Source: Streptomyces hygroscopicus (GTDB taxonomy: Bacteria; Actinomycetota; Actinomycetes; Streptomycetales; Streptomycetaceae). Taken from it: a DNA stretch of 64,000 nt. Position 1 is the first letter of the stretch; every line of letters begins with the position of its first letter. Positions 18,787-28,027 of the stretch are shown one piece after another. The stretch covers positions 11,408,001 to 11,472,000 of the forward strand of contig CP018627.1 in the NCBI GenBank assembly GCA_002021875.1, given 5' to 3'. Made by a program: the position numbers and the translations under genes. The notes under the pieces are model-generated. The model ran no database searches. It saw only the letters and a program-made list of their open reading frames with translations, and was not told the DNA's origin.

Positions 18787-19902
18787 TCAGTCCGCCACCC
18801 CGAACAGCTCCTTCTCCACCCGGTCGAGTGCGAGCCGTGCGCCGCCGAGCGCGACCGCCTCGTCGCCCAGGGCGGATGCGGCCACCTCCACGGGGAACAG
18901 GCACAGTTCGGCGAGGCGGGCACGCAGCGGGGTCAGCAGCAGGTCCCCTACGCGGGACAGGCCGCCGCCGATGACGACGAGCTCCGGGTCGACAGTCAGG
19001 ACCATCGCCGCGACACCCTGCACCAGGTCCGCCGCGAAGTCGTCCAGGGCCCGCAGCGCGTGCGCGTCCCCTTCGCGGGCCGCGGCGAACAGGGCCTCGG
19101 GATCGGCCCAGCGGCCGGGCAGCCGGCCCGGGGCGGTGTGCCAGCCGGAGCCGGGCAGGACGCCGATCTCGCCCGCTGCCCCGTTGCGCCCGACGTGCAG
19201 CCTGCCGCCGAGCAGCACGCCGGCGGAGACGCGATGCCCGACGTGTACGCAGAGCACGTCCTGGTGGCCGGCGGCCACGCCACGCCAGTGTTCGCCGAGT
19301 GTCGCGTACGCGGCGTCGTTCCCGGCGACGGTCGGCGCGTGGAACGCCTCGGTGAGAGTGGTGGTCAGATCGGTACCGGCCCAGTCCGCAAGGCGCGAGC
19401 TGAGCGTGACGGTGCCGTCGGCGGAGACGATGCCCGTCGTGCCCGCGCCGACCGCGCGCACATCGGCGGTGCGCAGTCCGGCGCCGCGCAGCGTTCGGTG
19501 GCCGAGCGCGCGGGCGGCCGCGAGCCGTTCCTGAGCGGGCAGCGAGGGCTGGACCGAGGCGCGCCGCACCCCGAGCACCCCGCCGCGCAGGTCGGCGGCG
19601 ACGGCGAGGACCTTGTGCACGCCGATGTCGAGGCCGAGCACGCAGCCGGACTCGGCGCGGAAGCGGTAGCGCTTGGCGGGGCGGCCTATCTGGCGCCGCC
19701 CGCCGACGGCTTCGGGGGCCACCTCCTCGACGAGCCGCTGTTCAGCCAATCCGGTCAGCGCGTTCTCCACGGTCGCCCGGGTGACAGCGGCGGCCTTGAC
19801 GAGTTCGGTGAGTGTGAGTTCCTCCGCCTCGTGCAGAGCGCGCAGCACAGCGGCCTGGTTGAGGCGCCGGAGCAGTGATGAGTCGCCTCCGGTGATGGAC
19901 AC
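18787..19902 (-). CDS. ROK-family transcriptional repressor
   Basis: About 371 aa. An N-terminal winged helix (SSLLRRLNQAAVLRALHEAE, then VTRATVENALTGLAEQRLVE) precedes a ROK domain with LGLDIGVHKVLAVAADLRGG. The zinc motif CxCGxxGCxE of ROK kinases is missing, so it is a regulator. GTG at 19902 begins VSITGGDSS and fits the family; an upstream ATG at 19956 is possible. It is divergent from ABC sugar operon 1, with an AT-rich palindrome between them, so it most likely represses that operon and itself until a sugar binds. Confidence 0.88.
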   Translation of the reverse strand: MSITGGDSSLLRRLNQAAVLRALHEAEELTLTELVKAAAVTRATVENALTGLAEQRLVEEVAPEAVGGRRQIGRPAKRYRFRAESGCVLGLDIGVHKVLAVAADLRGGVLGVRRASVQPSLPAQERLAAARALGHRTLRGAGLRTADVRAVGAGTTGIVSADGTVTLSSRLADWAGTDLTTTLTEAFHAPTVAGNDAAYATLGEHWRGVAAGHQDVLCVHVGHRVSAGVLLGGRLHVGRNGAAGEIGVLPGSGWHTAPGRLPGRWADPEALFAAAREGDAHALRALDDFAADLVQGVAAMVLTVDPELVVIGGGLSRVGDLLLTPLRARLAELCLFPVEVAASALGDEAVALGGARLALDRVEKELFGVAD

Positions 19903-19957
19903 GTTTTTCTTCGACCCCCTTGACGCGGTGATGGGCCCGATGCACGATCGAGCCACC

Positions 19958-19982
19958 TTATTTTAGAAGGTACCAAAAATAA
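19958..19982. promoter_or_regulatory. AT-rich palindromic operator for the ROK repressor
   Basis: TTATTTT (19958-19964) and AAAATAA (19976-19982) form a perfect inverted repeat with 11 bp between them that includes GGTACC. It is conspicuous in this GC-rich DNA and sits in the divergent region between the repressor and ABC operon 1. ROK repressors are known to bind AT-rich palindromes of this sort. On the minus strand TAAAAT could serve as the -10 of the repressor. Confidence 0.65.
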
Positions 19983-20019
19983 GCAGAGCTTGATGCCGAC
20001 GTCCGGATCGAGGACAACC

Positions 20020-21309
20020 GTGAATCGCATCGCCAGGACAGCCGCACCGCTCCTCGCTCTCGGCCTGGCCGCGGGCGCCTGCTCACCCGCCGGGTCCGCG
20101 TCGGGCTCGTCGAAGGACGGGAAGGCCGAGATCACCTTCCTGACCTTCGAGACGCCGAACCTGGACGCGAAGTACTGGGACGGGGCCATCGCCCGAGCCG
20201 AGAAGAAGGTCCCGGGCGTGAGCGTCAAGAAGCTCGTCGCGCCGAGCACCGACCGCACCGGGTACGCCAAGCAACTGCTGGCCTCCGGGCAGTTCCCCGA
20301 CGTGATGATCGCCGTTTCTCCCTCCGGTTTCGCCGAGTCCGGGAACCTGGCGGCGTGGACGGACAAAGAACTCGCGCCGTTCACGTTCCCCCACTCCAAC
20401 CCTATCGGCGGCAAGATCTACCAGCTGCCGTACAACACGCAGCTGACGCCGCTGGTCTATTACAGCAAGGCCAAGTTCAAGAAGGCCGGGGTCGCCGCGC
20501 CCCCGAAGACCTACCAGGAACTCCTCGACGACAGCGCCAAGTTGAAGAAGGCCGGCATCAGCCCGTTCGTCGTCGGCGGTGGCGGCAAGGACGCCTTCGC
20601 GGCCTCCTTTCTGTGGACCGCTCTCGTCGGCACCGACGTCTACGAGAAGACGCCGGACTGGATGGTCCAACGCCGTGCGGAGGTGGCGAAGTTCGCCGAC
20701 GCCGACTTCAAGGGCGCCACCGACAAGTTCGTGCAGCTCGTGAAGATGGGCTATGTCGACAAGGCGGGCCTCTCGCGCGACTACGCCGCCACCGAGAGGG
20801 CGTTCCTCGGCGGCAAGGGCGCCATGTACCCGATGGGCACCTGGTTCGCCACGGCCGCCGACAAGAGCGCGATGAAGGACGACATCGGCGTCTTCCCGTT
20901 CCCGACCGACGACGGCTCCCCGGCCGTCCCCTCGTACACCGGCGGCGGCATGTCCGTGAACGCCAAGTCCCAGCACGTGGCCCTGGCGAAGAAGTTCGCG
21001 CTCGCCTTCCAGCAGGACCGGCGGAACCTCGACGCCGTCGTGAAGAGCGACGGCGCGATCATCGCCATGAAGGGATACACGCCGCCCGCCGACATGGGGC
21101 CCGTCTACACCGCGACCGCCAAGGTCTATGACGACGCCGTGAAGGACAAGGGCATCGTCAATGCCTTCCTCGTCGAGACCGGCGACGACTCGCTGCTGCC
21201 CGGCATGGTCGAGAAGTCGTACGCCTTCGCGCAGGACGTCATCGCCGGGCGCAAGAACGCCGACCAGGTGACCCGGGCACTCGACGAGGACTGGGGCAAG
21301 GCCAAGTGA
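20020..21309 (+). CDS. ABC sugar importer, extracellular solute-binding lipoprotein (operon 1)
   Basis: A 429-aa family 1 sugar-binding protein. The N-terminus is a lipoprotein signal with lipobox LAAGAC. The mature protein begins with TFLTFETPNLDAKYWDGAIA, shared almost word for word with the binding protein at 39164. GTG at 20020 has GAGGA six bases upstream and is preferred to a TTG at 19990. It is the first gene of a six-gene run (two permeases, oxidoreductase, EamA permease, ~800-aa secreted protein). No ATPase is encoded, so a shared one is needed. The ligand is probably an oligosaccharide released by the local enzymes. Confidence 0.9.
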   Translation: MNRIARTAAPLLALGLAAGACSPAGSASGSSKDGKAEITFLTFETPNLDAKYWDGAIARAEKKVPGVSVKKLVAPSTDRTGYAKQLLASGQFPDVMIAVSPSGFAESGNLAAWTDKELAPFTFPHSNPIGGKIYQLPYNTQLTPLVYYSKAKFKKAGVAAPPKTYQELLDDSAKLKKAGISPFVVGGGGKDAFAASFLWTALVGTDVYEKTPDWMVQRRAEVAKFADADFKGATDKFVQLVKMGYVDKAGLSRDYAATERAFLGGKGAMYPMGTWFATAADKSAMKDDIGVFPFPTDDGSPAVPSYTGGGMSVNAKSQHVALAKKFALAFQQDRRNLDAVVKSDGAIIAMKGYTPPADMGPVYTATAKVYDDAVKDKGIVNAFLVETGDDSLLPGMVEKSYAFAQDVIAGRKNADQVTRALDEDWGKAK

Positions 21310-22253
21310 TGGCGATCGCCGAGAAGGGGGCGGCCGTGTGCCGGGCCGCCCCCGTGATCCCCGCCCCGCGCCGCCGCAGCCCCTGGCCCGCCCTGCGCCA
21401 CTTCGTCGGCTTCGGCCTGCCCGGACTGCTCGTCTATGCCTGCTTCGTGCTCGCGCCGATCCTGCTGAGCGTCGGCTACAGCTTCACCAACGCCGACCAG
21501 TTCAAGCCGCACACCCGCTTCATCGGGTTCGACAACTACGTGAACCTGCTGACCGACGACGCGTTCCTGACCGCGCTGAAGGTCACCACGATCCTCACGC
21601 TGATCGTCGTCATCGTGCCCAACGTCCTCGGTCTCGCCGTGGCCCTGCTGCTCGACCGGCGCGGCTGGCTCTACAACGCGCTGCGCGGCGTCTTCTTCGT
21701 CCCCGTCGTGCTGTCCTCAGTGGTCGTCTCCGTGATCTGGCAGGCGATGCTCACCGACGACGGGCTGATCAACACCACGCTGCGTTCCCTCGGTGTCGCG
21801 CATCCGCCCGGCTGGCTGTCCGACCCCCAGCTCGCCCTGTACTCCATCGGTTTCATCATCAGCTGGCAGATGCTCGGCTTCTGCGCCGTCGTCTACCTCG
21901 CGGGGCTTCAGGGCGTACCGCAGGAACTGCACGAGGCCGCGTCGATCGACGGCGCCGGGGCCCTGCTGCGGTTCCGGAAGGTCACCTGGCCGATGCTGGC
22001 GCCCGCGCTCACCATCAACACCGTCATGCTCCTGATCACCGGATTCAAGACGTACGACCACATCCAGGTGCTCACGAACGGCGGCCCCGGCACCGGCACC
22101 ACCGCCACCCTCGCCTTCTCCGTCGCGCAGACCGGCTTCACCGCCAACCGCACCGGTGAGGCATCCGCGATGGCCCTGATCATGCTGGTGATCGTCGCGA
22201 TCGTCTCCACCGTGGCCCTGCGGTTCCTCCAGCGCCGGGAGGTGCACCTGTGA
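21309..22253 (+). CDS. ABC sugar importer permease, MalF/UgpA type (operon 1)
   Basis: A 314-aa permease with six predicted membrane segments and the coupling EAA loop, HEAASIDGAGALLRFRKVTW, near residue 215. It overlaps the binding-protein stop by one base (TGATG); a GTG one codon earlier is possible. The pair with the next gene forms the membrane channel. Confidence 0.9.
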   Translation: MAIAEKGAAVCRAAPVIPAPRRRSPWPALRHFVGFGLPGLLVYACFVLAPILLSVGYSFTNADQFKPHTRFIGFDNYVNLLTDDAFLTALKVTTILTLIVVIVPNVLGLAVALLLDRRGWLYNALRGVFFVPVVLSSVVVSVIWQAMLTDDGLINTTLRSLGVAHPPGWLSDPQLALYSIGFIISWQMLGFCAVVYLAGLQGVPQELHEAASIDGAGALLRFRKVTWPMLAPALTINTVMLLITGFKTYDHIQVLTNGGPGTGTTATLAFSVAQTGFTANRTGEASAMALIMLVIVAIVSTVALRFLQRREVHL

Positions 22254-23092
22254 GCAACGACCGGAAGATGCAGCAGGCCAGTTGGGCACGGCCGCTGGGC
22301 GCGCTCGCCGTCACCGCCCTGTTCTTCCTGCCCCTCTACCTCGTCCTCGCCAACGTCTTCAAACCCGGCAAGGACATCACCGACCACCCGGCGGCCTTTC
22401 CCTGGCCACCCACCCTCGACAACCTCCGGGCCGCGCTCGGCCGGCCCGACCGCCTCTTCTGGAACGGCCTGATCAACTCGGTCACCATCACCTTCCTCTC
22501 GATCGTGATCCTGACCGTCGTCTCGGCGATGCTCGGCCACTATCTGTGCCGCACCCGCAGCCGCCTCGGGCGCATCGCGATGCTGGTGCTGCTCGCGGGG
22601 CTGATGATCCCACCACAGGTCATCCTCGTCCCCGTCACGGACGTGCTGCGCCTCACCGGGTTGATGACCACGATCCAGGGAATCGTCGCCTTCAACGTCG
22701 GCTACTACGTGCCGTTCGGCGTCTTCGTCTTCTCCGGCTTCATCCGCTCCATCCCGATGGAACTGGAGGAGTCGGCGCAGATGGACGGCGCGGGACGCTG
22801 GCGCACCTTCTGGCAGGTGGTCTTCCCGCTCCTGCGGCCCGCCACCGCGTCCGTCCTCATCTTCCTGGGCGTGTGGATCTGGAACGACTTCCTCAACCCG
22901 CTGATCATCCTCGGCCCGGCCGGCGGCACCACCGTCACCGTCGGCGTCTACCGCGCGATCGGCGAACACCAGCAGGACTACGGCCAGGTCTTCGGGCTGA
23001 TGTTCCTCGCCGCCCTGCCCGTGCTGATCTTCTACCTCGCCCTCCAGAAGCACTTCGTCAAGGGCCTCACCGGAGGAGCCGTCAAGGGATGA
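22250..23092 (+). CDS. ABC sugar importer permease, MalG/UgpE type (operon 1)
   Basis: A 280-aa permease with GTG start overlapping the previous stop by 4 bp. The EAA loop reads EESAQMDGAGRWRTFWQVVF. The C-terminus LQKHFVKGLTGGAVKG is the conserved tail of the MalG group. Close paralogue of the gene at 41457. Confidence 0.9.
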   Translation: MSNDRKMQQASWARPLGALAVTALFFLPLYLVLANVFKPGKDITDHPAAFPWPPTLDNLRAALGRPDRLFWNGLINSVTITFLSIVILTVVSAMLGHYLCRTRSRLGRIAMLVLLAGLMIPPQVILVPVTDVLRLTGLMTTIQGIVAFNVGYYVPFGVFVFSGFIRSIPMELEESAQMDGAGRWRTFWQVVFPLLRPATASVLIFLGVWIWNDFLNPLIILGPAGGTTVTVGVYRAIGEHQQDYGQVFGLMFLAALPVLIFYLALQKHFVKGLTGGAVKG

Positions 23093-24420
23093 CCGTGACC
23101 CAACCCGCCCTGATCGCAACCGAGTTCACCAACCTGCACCGGCACATCGGCCGTCCGCTCGGCCGCCCGCTCACCCTCGCCCTCGCCGGCGCGGGCGCAC
23201 GCGGCAGCGGGTACGCGCTGCTCGCCGCCGAGGGCGACATCCCCGTGCGCATCACGGCGCTCGCCGAACCGCGCACCGGTCGCCGTGACCAACTGGCCGC
23301 CCGGCTCGGTGTGCCCGCCGAACACTGCCACGACGACTGGCGGGAGCTGGCCGCCGGGCCCCGCGTCGCGGACGCCGTCGTCATCGCCGTACAGGACGCC
23401 CAACATCTGGAAGCAGCCGAGCAGTTCACGGCCCGCGGCTACGACATCCTCCTCGAAAAGCCCATGGCCACCTCGGTCGACGAGGTCGACCGCATCGCCG
23501 CTGCCGCCGAGGCCGCCGGGGTCTCCCTCACCGTCTGCCACGTCATGCGCTACTCGCCATACAGCGTGCGCGTGAAGGAGATCGTCGCCTCCGGCCGGAT
23601 CGGGGACGTCGTCAGCGTCCAACACCTCGAGCCCATCGGCTACTGGCACTACGCGCACTCGTACGTCCGCGGAAACTGGCGCCGCGAGGACACCTCCAGC
23701 TTCATGCTCCTGACGAAGACCTGCCACGACATCGACTGGATCGGCCACATCGTGGGCCGCCCGGTCGAGGCGGTCTCCTCGTTCGGCTCGCTGTCCCACT
23801 TCCGCCCGGAGAACGCGCCCGAGGGTTCGACCGACCGCTGCGTGACCTGCCCGCTCAACGACACCTGCGCCTACTCGGCACTCAAGCTGTACCCGGTCGG
23901 CCTGCGCGAGGGCGGCGTCAAGCGGTACTTCACGCGGATCGCCGCCGACGAGCTGACCGAGGACGCGGTGGAGCGGGCGCTCACCGACGGACCGTACGGG
24001 CGGTGCGTGTACCGCAGCGACAACGACGTCGTCGACCATCAGGTCGTCACCCTCGTCTACGAGGGCGGCGCCACGGCCGCCTTCACCGCCACCGCGTTCA
24101 CCCCGCAGGAGAACCGGCACACCAAGATCTTCGGTACGCGCGGTCAGCTCAGCGGCGACGGTCGGCACATCGAGGTCTACGACTTCACCACCGACGAGCG
24201 CACCGTCATCGACACCGACAACGGCGGTGCCGGCGCGGCCGAGGGGCACGGCGGAGGCGACGCGGGCCTGGTCGCCGCCTTTGTGCGGGCCCACCACGAG
24301 GGGCGGCCCGAACTCCTGCTGACCGGCGCGGGCGAGAGCCGCGACAGCCACCGTGTCGTCTTCGCGGCCGAGCAGGCGCGGCGCAGCGGACGGGTCGTCG
24401 TGCTGGCCGGCACGGCGTGA
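23089..24420 (+). CDS. Gfo/Idh/MocA-family oxidoreductase with Cys-rich insert
   Basis: A 443-aa NAD(P)-dependent sugar oxidoreductase. The Rossmann start is ALAGAGARGSGYALLA, the conserved Lys lies in LLEKPMATS, and the substrate-side tract TCHDIDWIGHIVG carries the D-x3-H pair. Residues 251-260 form CVTCPLNDTC (C251, C254, C260), a cysteine cluster seen in a subset of the family that may hold metal or be structural. It overlaps both neighbours and probably oxidises the sugar imported by this operon, or starts a redox-type glycoside opening. Exact substrate unknown. Confidence 0.88.
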   Translation: MTVTQPALIATEFTNLHRHIGRPLGRPLTLALAGAGARGSGYALLAAEGDIPVRITALAEPRTGRRDQLAARLGVPAEHCHDDWRELAAGPRVADAVVIAVQDAQHLEAAEQFTARGYDILLEKPMATSVDEVDRIAAAAEAAGVSLTVCHVMRYSPYSVRVKEIVASGRIGDVVSVQHLEPIGYWHYAHSYVRGNWRREDTSSFMLLTKTCHDIDWIGHIVGRPVEAVSSFGSLSHFRPENAPEGSTDRCVTCPLNDTCAYSALKLYPVGLREGGVKRYFTRIAADELTEDAVERALTDGPYGRCVYRSDNDVVDHQVVTLVYEGGATAAFTATAFTPQENRHTKIFGTRGQLSGDGRHIEVYDFTTDERTVIDTDNGGAGAAEGHGGGDAGLVAAFVRAHHEGRPELLLTGAGESRDSHRVVFAAEQARRSGRVVVLAGTA

Positions 24421-25400
24421 TGAACCCATGGGCAGGCGGCCGTCACGGGCTCGTCCCCGTGCTCGCCGTCGCGCTCGTCGCCCTGCTCGCGGGGACGTGG
24501 CTGCTGTCGGGGGAGCTTGTCGAAGACACCGACCCGCTGCTCGTCGCGGTGGGCCGAACGGGCGTGGCCTGCGCGGTACTTGCCGCGTTCGCGGCGGCAC
24601 GTGACGACACCCGCGAGCAGGCGCGGGCGGTTCTCGCGCGGCCCGGCCGGCTCGTGCAGCTGGCCTTACTCGGCTTCGCCGCGTACGCACTCGGCACGCT
24701 CCTCGCCCTGCCGCGCATCGGAACCTCCCTCACCAACCTGGTGGTGGCGCTGATGCCGTGCGCGTCGCTGGCCCTCGGCGCACTCTGGTTCGGACAGCGC
24801 GCCACCGTCCGGCAGGCCGCGGGAGCGGTGCTCGCCACCGCGGCCACCGCGGCGTACGCCCTGCTCGGGGGAGGCAGCCGGCTCGACGGGGCGGGCCTGC
24901 TGCTCGCCGTCGCCGGGATGCTCGCCTTCGCCTGGTACGGGTTCCTGTACCGACAGCACCTCGGCGGCATCGCCCCCGCCGCCGCCCTGCCCGTGCTGCT
25001 CGGCGCGGCGACAGCGCTGCTGCTGCCCTTCGCCCTGGCGGCACACGAAGCTGCGCCGGGGGAGTGGGCCGGGATCGCGGTGTTCGGCGGGGCGGTGTAC
25101 GTGCCCGCCTACCTCGTGCAGCACCGCCTGATCCTGCTGCGCGGCCCGGTGTTCACGGCCGCCGTCCAGTTGGCGGTGCCGTTCACGGTACGGCTCGGAG
25201 AGTGGGCGACCGGCCTGTCCGGACCGCCCTCCGCTGCCGAAGTCACCCTACTGAGCTGCGCGTTGGTGGGCATCGCCCTGGTGACCCTGCCGCGCCTGAA
25301 GCGCTCGACGTCCTACTGCACCACCGCACATCCCACCCGGCAGGGAGCCACCCCGCCGGACCGTGTGCCGCGCACAGCGGCAGGAGAGGACCGACCATGA
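24420..25400 (+). CDS. EamA/DMT-family permease
   Basis: A 326-aa membrane protein with about ten hydrophobic segments in two EamA-like halves, such as GRTGVACAVLAAFAAARDD and LVQHRLILLRGPVFTAAVQL. It starts at the ATG that overlaps the oxidoreductase stop by one base and ends with a polar tail of ~35 residues. Drug/metabolite transporters of this type move small solutes, often outward. Inside a sugar operon it may export an end product; the role is a guess. Confidence 0.82.
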   Translation: MNPWAGGRHGLVPVLAVALVALLAGTWLLSGELVEDTDPLLVAVGRTGVACAVLAAFAAARDDTREQARAVLARPGRLVQLALLGFAAYALGTLLALPRIGTSLTNLVVALMPCASLALGALWFGQRATVRQAAGAVLATAATAAYALLGGGSRLDGAGLLLAVAGMLAFAWYGFLYRQHLGGIAPAAALPVLLGAATALLLPFALAAHEAAPGEWAGIAVFGGAVYVPAYLVQHRLILLRGPVFTAAVQLAVPFTVRLGEWATGLSGPPSAAEVTLLSCALVGIALVTLPRLKRSTSYCTTAHPTRQGATPPDRVPRTAAGEDRP

Positions 25401-27799
25401 GCCACCCGAGACACCCGCAAGCGTGGCGCGCCACCGTCCTGACGGGCGCGCTCGCCCTGAGCCTTGGCATCGCGACGACCGCACCGGCCGACGCGACCCC
25501 CACCGCCCAGCGCGCCGTGCACCAGGGCGTCAGGGGCGCCCTCTCGCTCTCCGCCGGCTATCTGTCCATCGGCCTGGACCGGACAGGGACCGTGACGGGC
25601 CTCCTGGACTCACGCACCGGCACGGACCATCTGGCCCCCGGCAAGGCCGCCTCCCTCGTCAGCCTCGTCATCGACGGCAAGCAGATACGGCCCACGCGTG
25701 TGGTCCGCGACCGCCACGATCCCCGCTTGCTCACCTTCAGCAACAGCAAGGCCGGCTACACGGTCCAGGTACGGGCCGTCAACAAGGGCGCGTACACGAC
25801 GCTCGAAGCCGTACGTGTCCATGTCCCGGACGGCGCCGACGTACAGACCCTGCTGTGGGGACCGCTCGCCACGGACATCACCCGGACCGTCGGCGAGACG
25901 GTCGGCATCGTGCGCGACGACTCCTTCGCCATCGGCCTGCGCCCCCTGACCGACCGCACGGAAGGCGCGTGGCCGCAGGAGTACCAGGACTACGGCTGGG
26001 AGAGCGAGGTCGCCGACAACCCGTCGAAGCTCCAGGTCGCCCCGCACGAAGAGTGGAGCGCGGCCGGGAAGACGCCGTGGGGATCGGTGCTGCGCGCCTT
26101 CACGTACGACTACACCAAAAAGCGCGAGCGGCAGAACCTCGGTGGCTACCGCATTCCTGTCGGGCCGCTGCCCCGGCCCAGCGCGCGCGTCACCGGCTCC
26201 AAAGTGGCTCTGTTCGGCACCACGCCCGGCATGGCCCCGACCGTCCTGTCCGCCGTCGCCTCCGGCGAGGGCCTGCCGTACCCGACGCAGAACGGCCAGT
26301 GGCAGAAGGCCGCGCAGGCCAGTAGCCAGTCGTTCCTCGTGCTCGGGGACCTGAAGACGGACACGATCCCGGCCGCCGCCCGCTTCGCGAAGGCCGCGGG
26401 CATCGGCTACGTCTACTCGCTGCCCAATGCCGTGGGGCCCTGGCAGAGCACCGGGCACTACCAGTTCAACTCCAGCCTCGGCGGCAGCGACGCGGGAGCC
26501 AGGGCGGCGGTGGACCTGGCCGCATCCAACGGCGTACGCCTCGGCGTGCACACCATCTCCGACTTCATCAGCACCAACGACCCGTACGTCAGCCCCGCTC
26601 CCGCCGACTCCCGCCTCGCCGTCGGCGGCCGGGCCAAGCTGACCCGCCCCCTCGCCGCAGGCGACACCACGCTCTTCCTCGACTCAGACGCCCTCCTCGC
26701 GAATGGCCTGTACGGCAAACTCCTGCGCGTCGGGAACGAGTTCGTCTCGTACGACACCGCGCGGAAGACCGGCGACGAGTGGCAGGTCACCGGTGTCAAA
26801 CGCGCCCAGTGGGGTTCGGTCGCCGCGGCCCATGCCACGGGGGAGACAGCCGCCCGCGTCGTCGTCAACAGCTACGGCGGACCCATCGGCGGCCACGACA
26901 TCATCAAGGAGATCTCCACCCGCCTGGCCACCGCCTGGAACGACACCGGTATCCGTGCCAACTCCTACGACGGCGTGGAGTCGGCGTCGGAGTCCGGCTG
27001 GGGCTCGTACGGTCAGGCCCTGCTCATCAACGGCGCGTACCAGCGGAACAAGGCCAAGGACGGCTTCGTCACCGAGACGAGCCGCATGACCTCCAACACC
27101 TGGGACGCGCTCACCCGCGCGAGCTGGGGCGAGGTCGGCTCCACCTCGATGAATCAGGTCTTCATCAACAACGAGTTCTACCAGGCCAACTACCTTCCCG
27201 GGATGCTGGGTTGGGTCAGCCTCAACGGTTCGGAGAGCCTGCTGAGCATCGAGAGCAAACTGGCGCGCGGCGCGGGACTCAACGCCGGTGTCGGATTCCA
27301 GACGTCCGTCGCCAACCTCACCGCCGGCGGCGACAACGGCCTGAAGGTCCTCGACGCCATCAAGCAGTGGGAGACGGCCCGCAACCTGGGAGCCTTCACC
27401 AAGGCGCAGCGGGCACGGATGCGTGACCAGTCGACCAACTGGCACCTCACCACCGTCACCCCCGGCAAGAAGTGGGCGCTCCAGGAGCTCGACGCGAGCG
27501 GCACTCCGGTCGGCGCGCCGCAGCAGGTCGTGGCACCGGCCCCGCGCCTCGTCACACGATCCCTTCCAGCGGCGAAGCTGCACGGCCTCTACGAAGCGAA
27601 GGTCGCCACGAACACCCCGGCGACCGTGCGCTACGAGGTGACCGCGGGCGCACTGCCCGAGGGCTTGGAGCTGAACCGGGACACCGGTGGCATCACCGGC
27701 GTCCCGAAGCGGGCGGGGAAGTCCGGGTTCACCGTCACCGCCCGCAACACCGGCGGACTGCCCGACGCCTCCGCCCACTATGAGATCACGTTCGACTAG
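25397..27799 (+). CDS. Unrecognised secreted ~800-aa protein, paralogue 1 (Ig-like C-terminus)
   Basis: An 800-aa protein with a Sec-type signal (to ~34), overlapping the EamA gene by 4 bp. Order of parts: a beta-rich N-terminal domain (SAGYLSIGLDRTGTVTGLLD; VQTLLWGPL); a middle domain with GHYQFNSSLGGSD, GVRLGVHTISDFI and an inserted small beta module (LRVGNEFVSYD, then KRAQWGS); the tract ANSYDGVESASESG with D525 and E528; and a C-terminal putative-Ig domain (ALPEGLELNRDTGGITGVP). The layout suggests a barrel enzyme, with the conserved Asp and Glu as active-site candidates. I cannot assign a family. Operon partnership with an importer suggests it produces the imported sugar. Confidence 0.75.
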   Translation: MSHPRHPQAWRATVLTGALALSLGIATTAPADATPTAQRAVHQGVRGALSLSAGYLSIGLDRTGTVTGLLDSRTGTDHLAPGKAASLVSLVIDGKQIRPTRVVRDRHDPRLLTFSNSKAGYTVQVRAVNKGAYTTLEAVRVHVPDGADVQTLLWGPLATDITRTVGETVGIVRDDSFAIGLRPLTDRTEGAWPQEYQDYGWESEVADNPSKLQVAPHEEWSAAGKTPWGSVLRAFTYDYTKKRERQNLGGYRIPVGPLPRPSARVTGSKVALFGTTPGMAPTVLSAVASGEGLPYPTQNGQWQKAAQASSQSFLVLGDLKTDTIPAAARFAKAAGIGYVYSLPNAVGPWQSTGHYQFNSSLGGSDAGARAAVDLAASNGVRLGVHTISDFISTNDPYVSPAPADSRLAVGGRAKLTRPLAAGDTTLFLDSDALLANGLYGKLLRVGNEFVSYDTARKTGDEWQVTGVKRAQWGSVAAAHATGETAARVVVNSYGGPIGGHDIIKEISTRLATAWNDTGIRANSYDGVESASESGWGSYGQALLINGAYQRNKAKDGFVTETSRMTSNTWDALTRASWGEVGSTSMNQVFINNEFYQANYLPGMLGWVSLNGSESLLSIESKLARGAGLNAGVGFQTSVANLTAGGDNGLKVLDAIKQWETARNLGAFTKAQRARMRDQSTNWHLTTVTPGKKWALQELDASGTPVGAPQQVVAPAPRLVTRSLPAAKLHGLYEAKVATNTPATVRYEVTAGALPEGLELNRDTGGITGVPKRAGKSGFTVTARNTGGLPDASAHYEITFD

Positions 27800-27834
27800 G
27801 GCCTGTGTGATGTCGCGAACCATCGGATGCTCGT

Positions 27835-27915
27835 AAGCCTTCTTCTCGGGGATGAGCGCCTCGATATGGCGATTCCGCCGGTAGGCGCGGTTGGCGCGGG
27901 ACGAGCCACCCGAGC
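27835..27915 (-). pseudogene. Transposase scrap
   Basis: The minus strand reads SSRANRAYRRNRHIEALIPEKKAY, split here as ANRAYRRNRHIEALIPEKK, resembling the RAYLRRRGI...IPEK tract of IS5-group transposases. It lies in the 228-bp gap between paralogue 1 and the GH59 gene and has no other coding around it. Confidence 0.4.
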
Positions 27916-28027
27916 GTTGACAGGCTCCGCGCGATCCCTCACCATCGGCACGACTGCGCGACTGTGTTCGTTCATGTTGCAGATTGCGCGCTTGACGGTC
28001 GATCCTCCCCACCTTCTCGGAGTCGAC

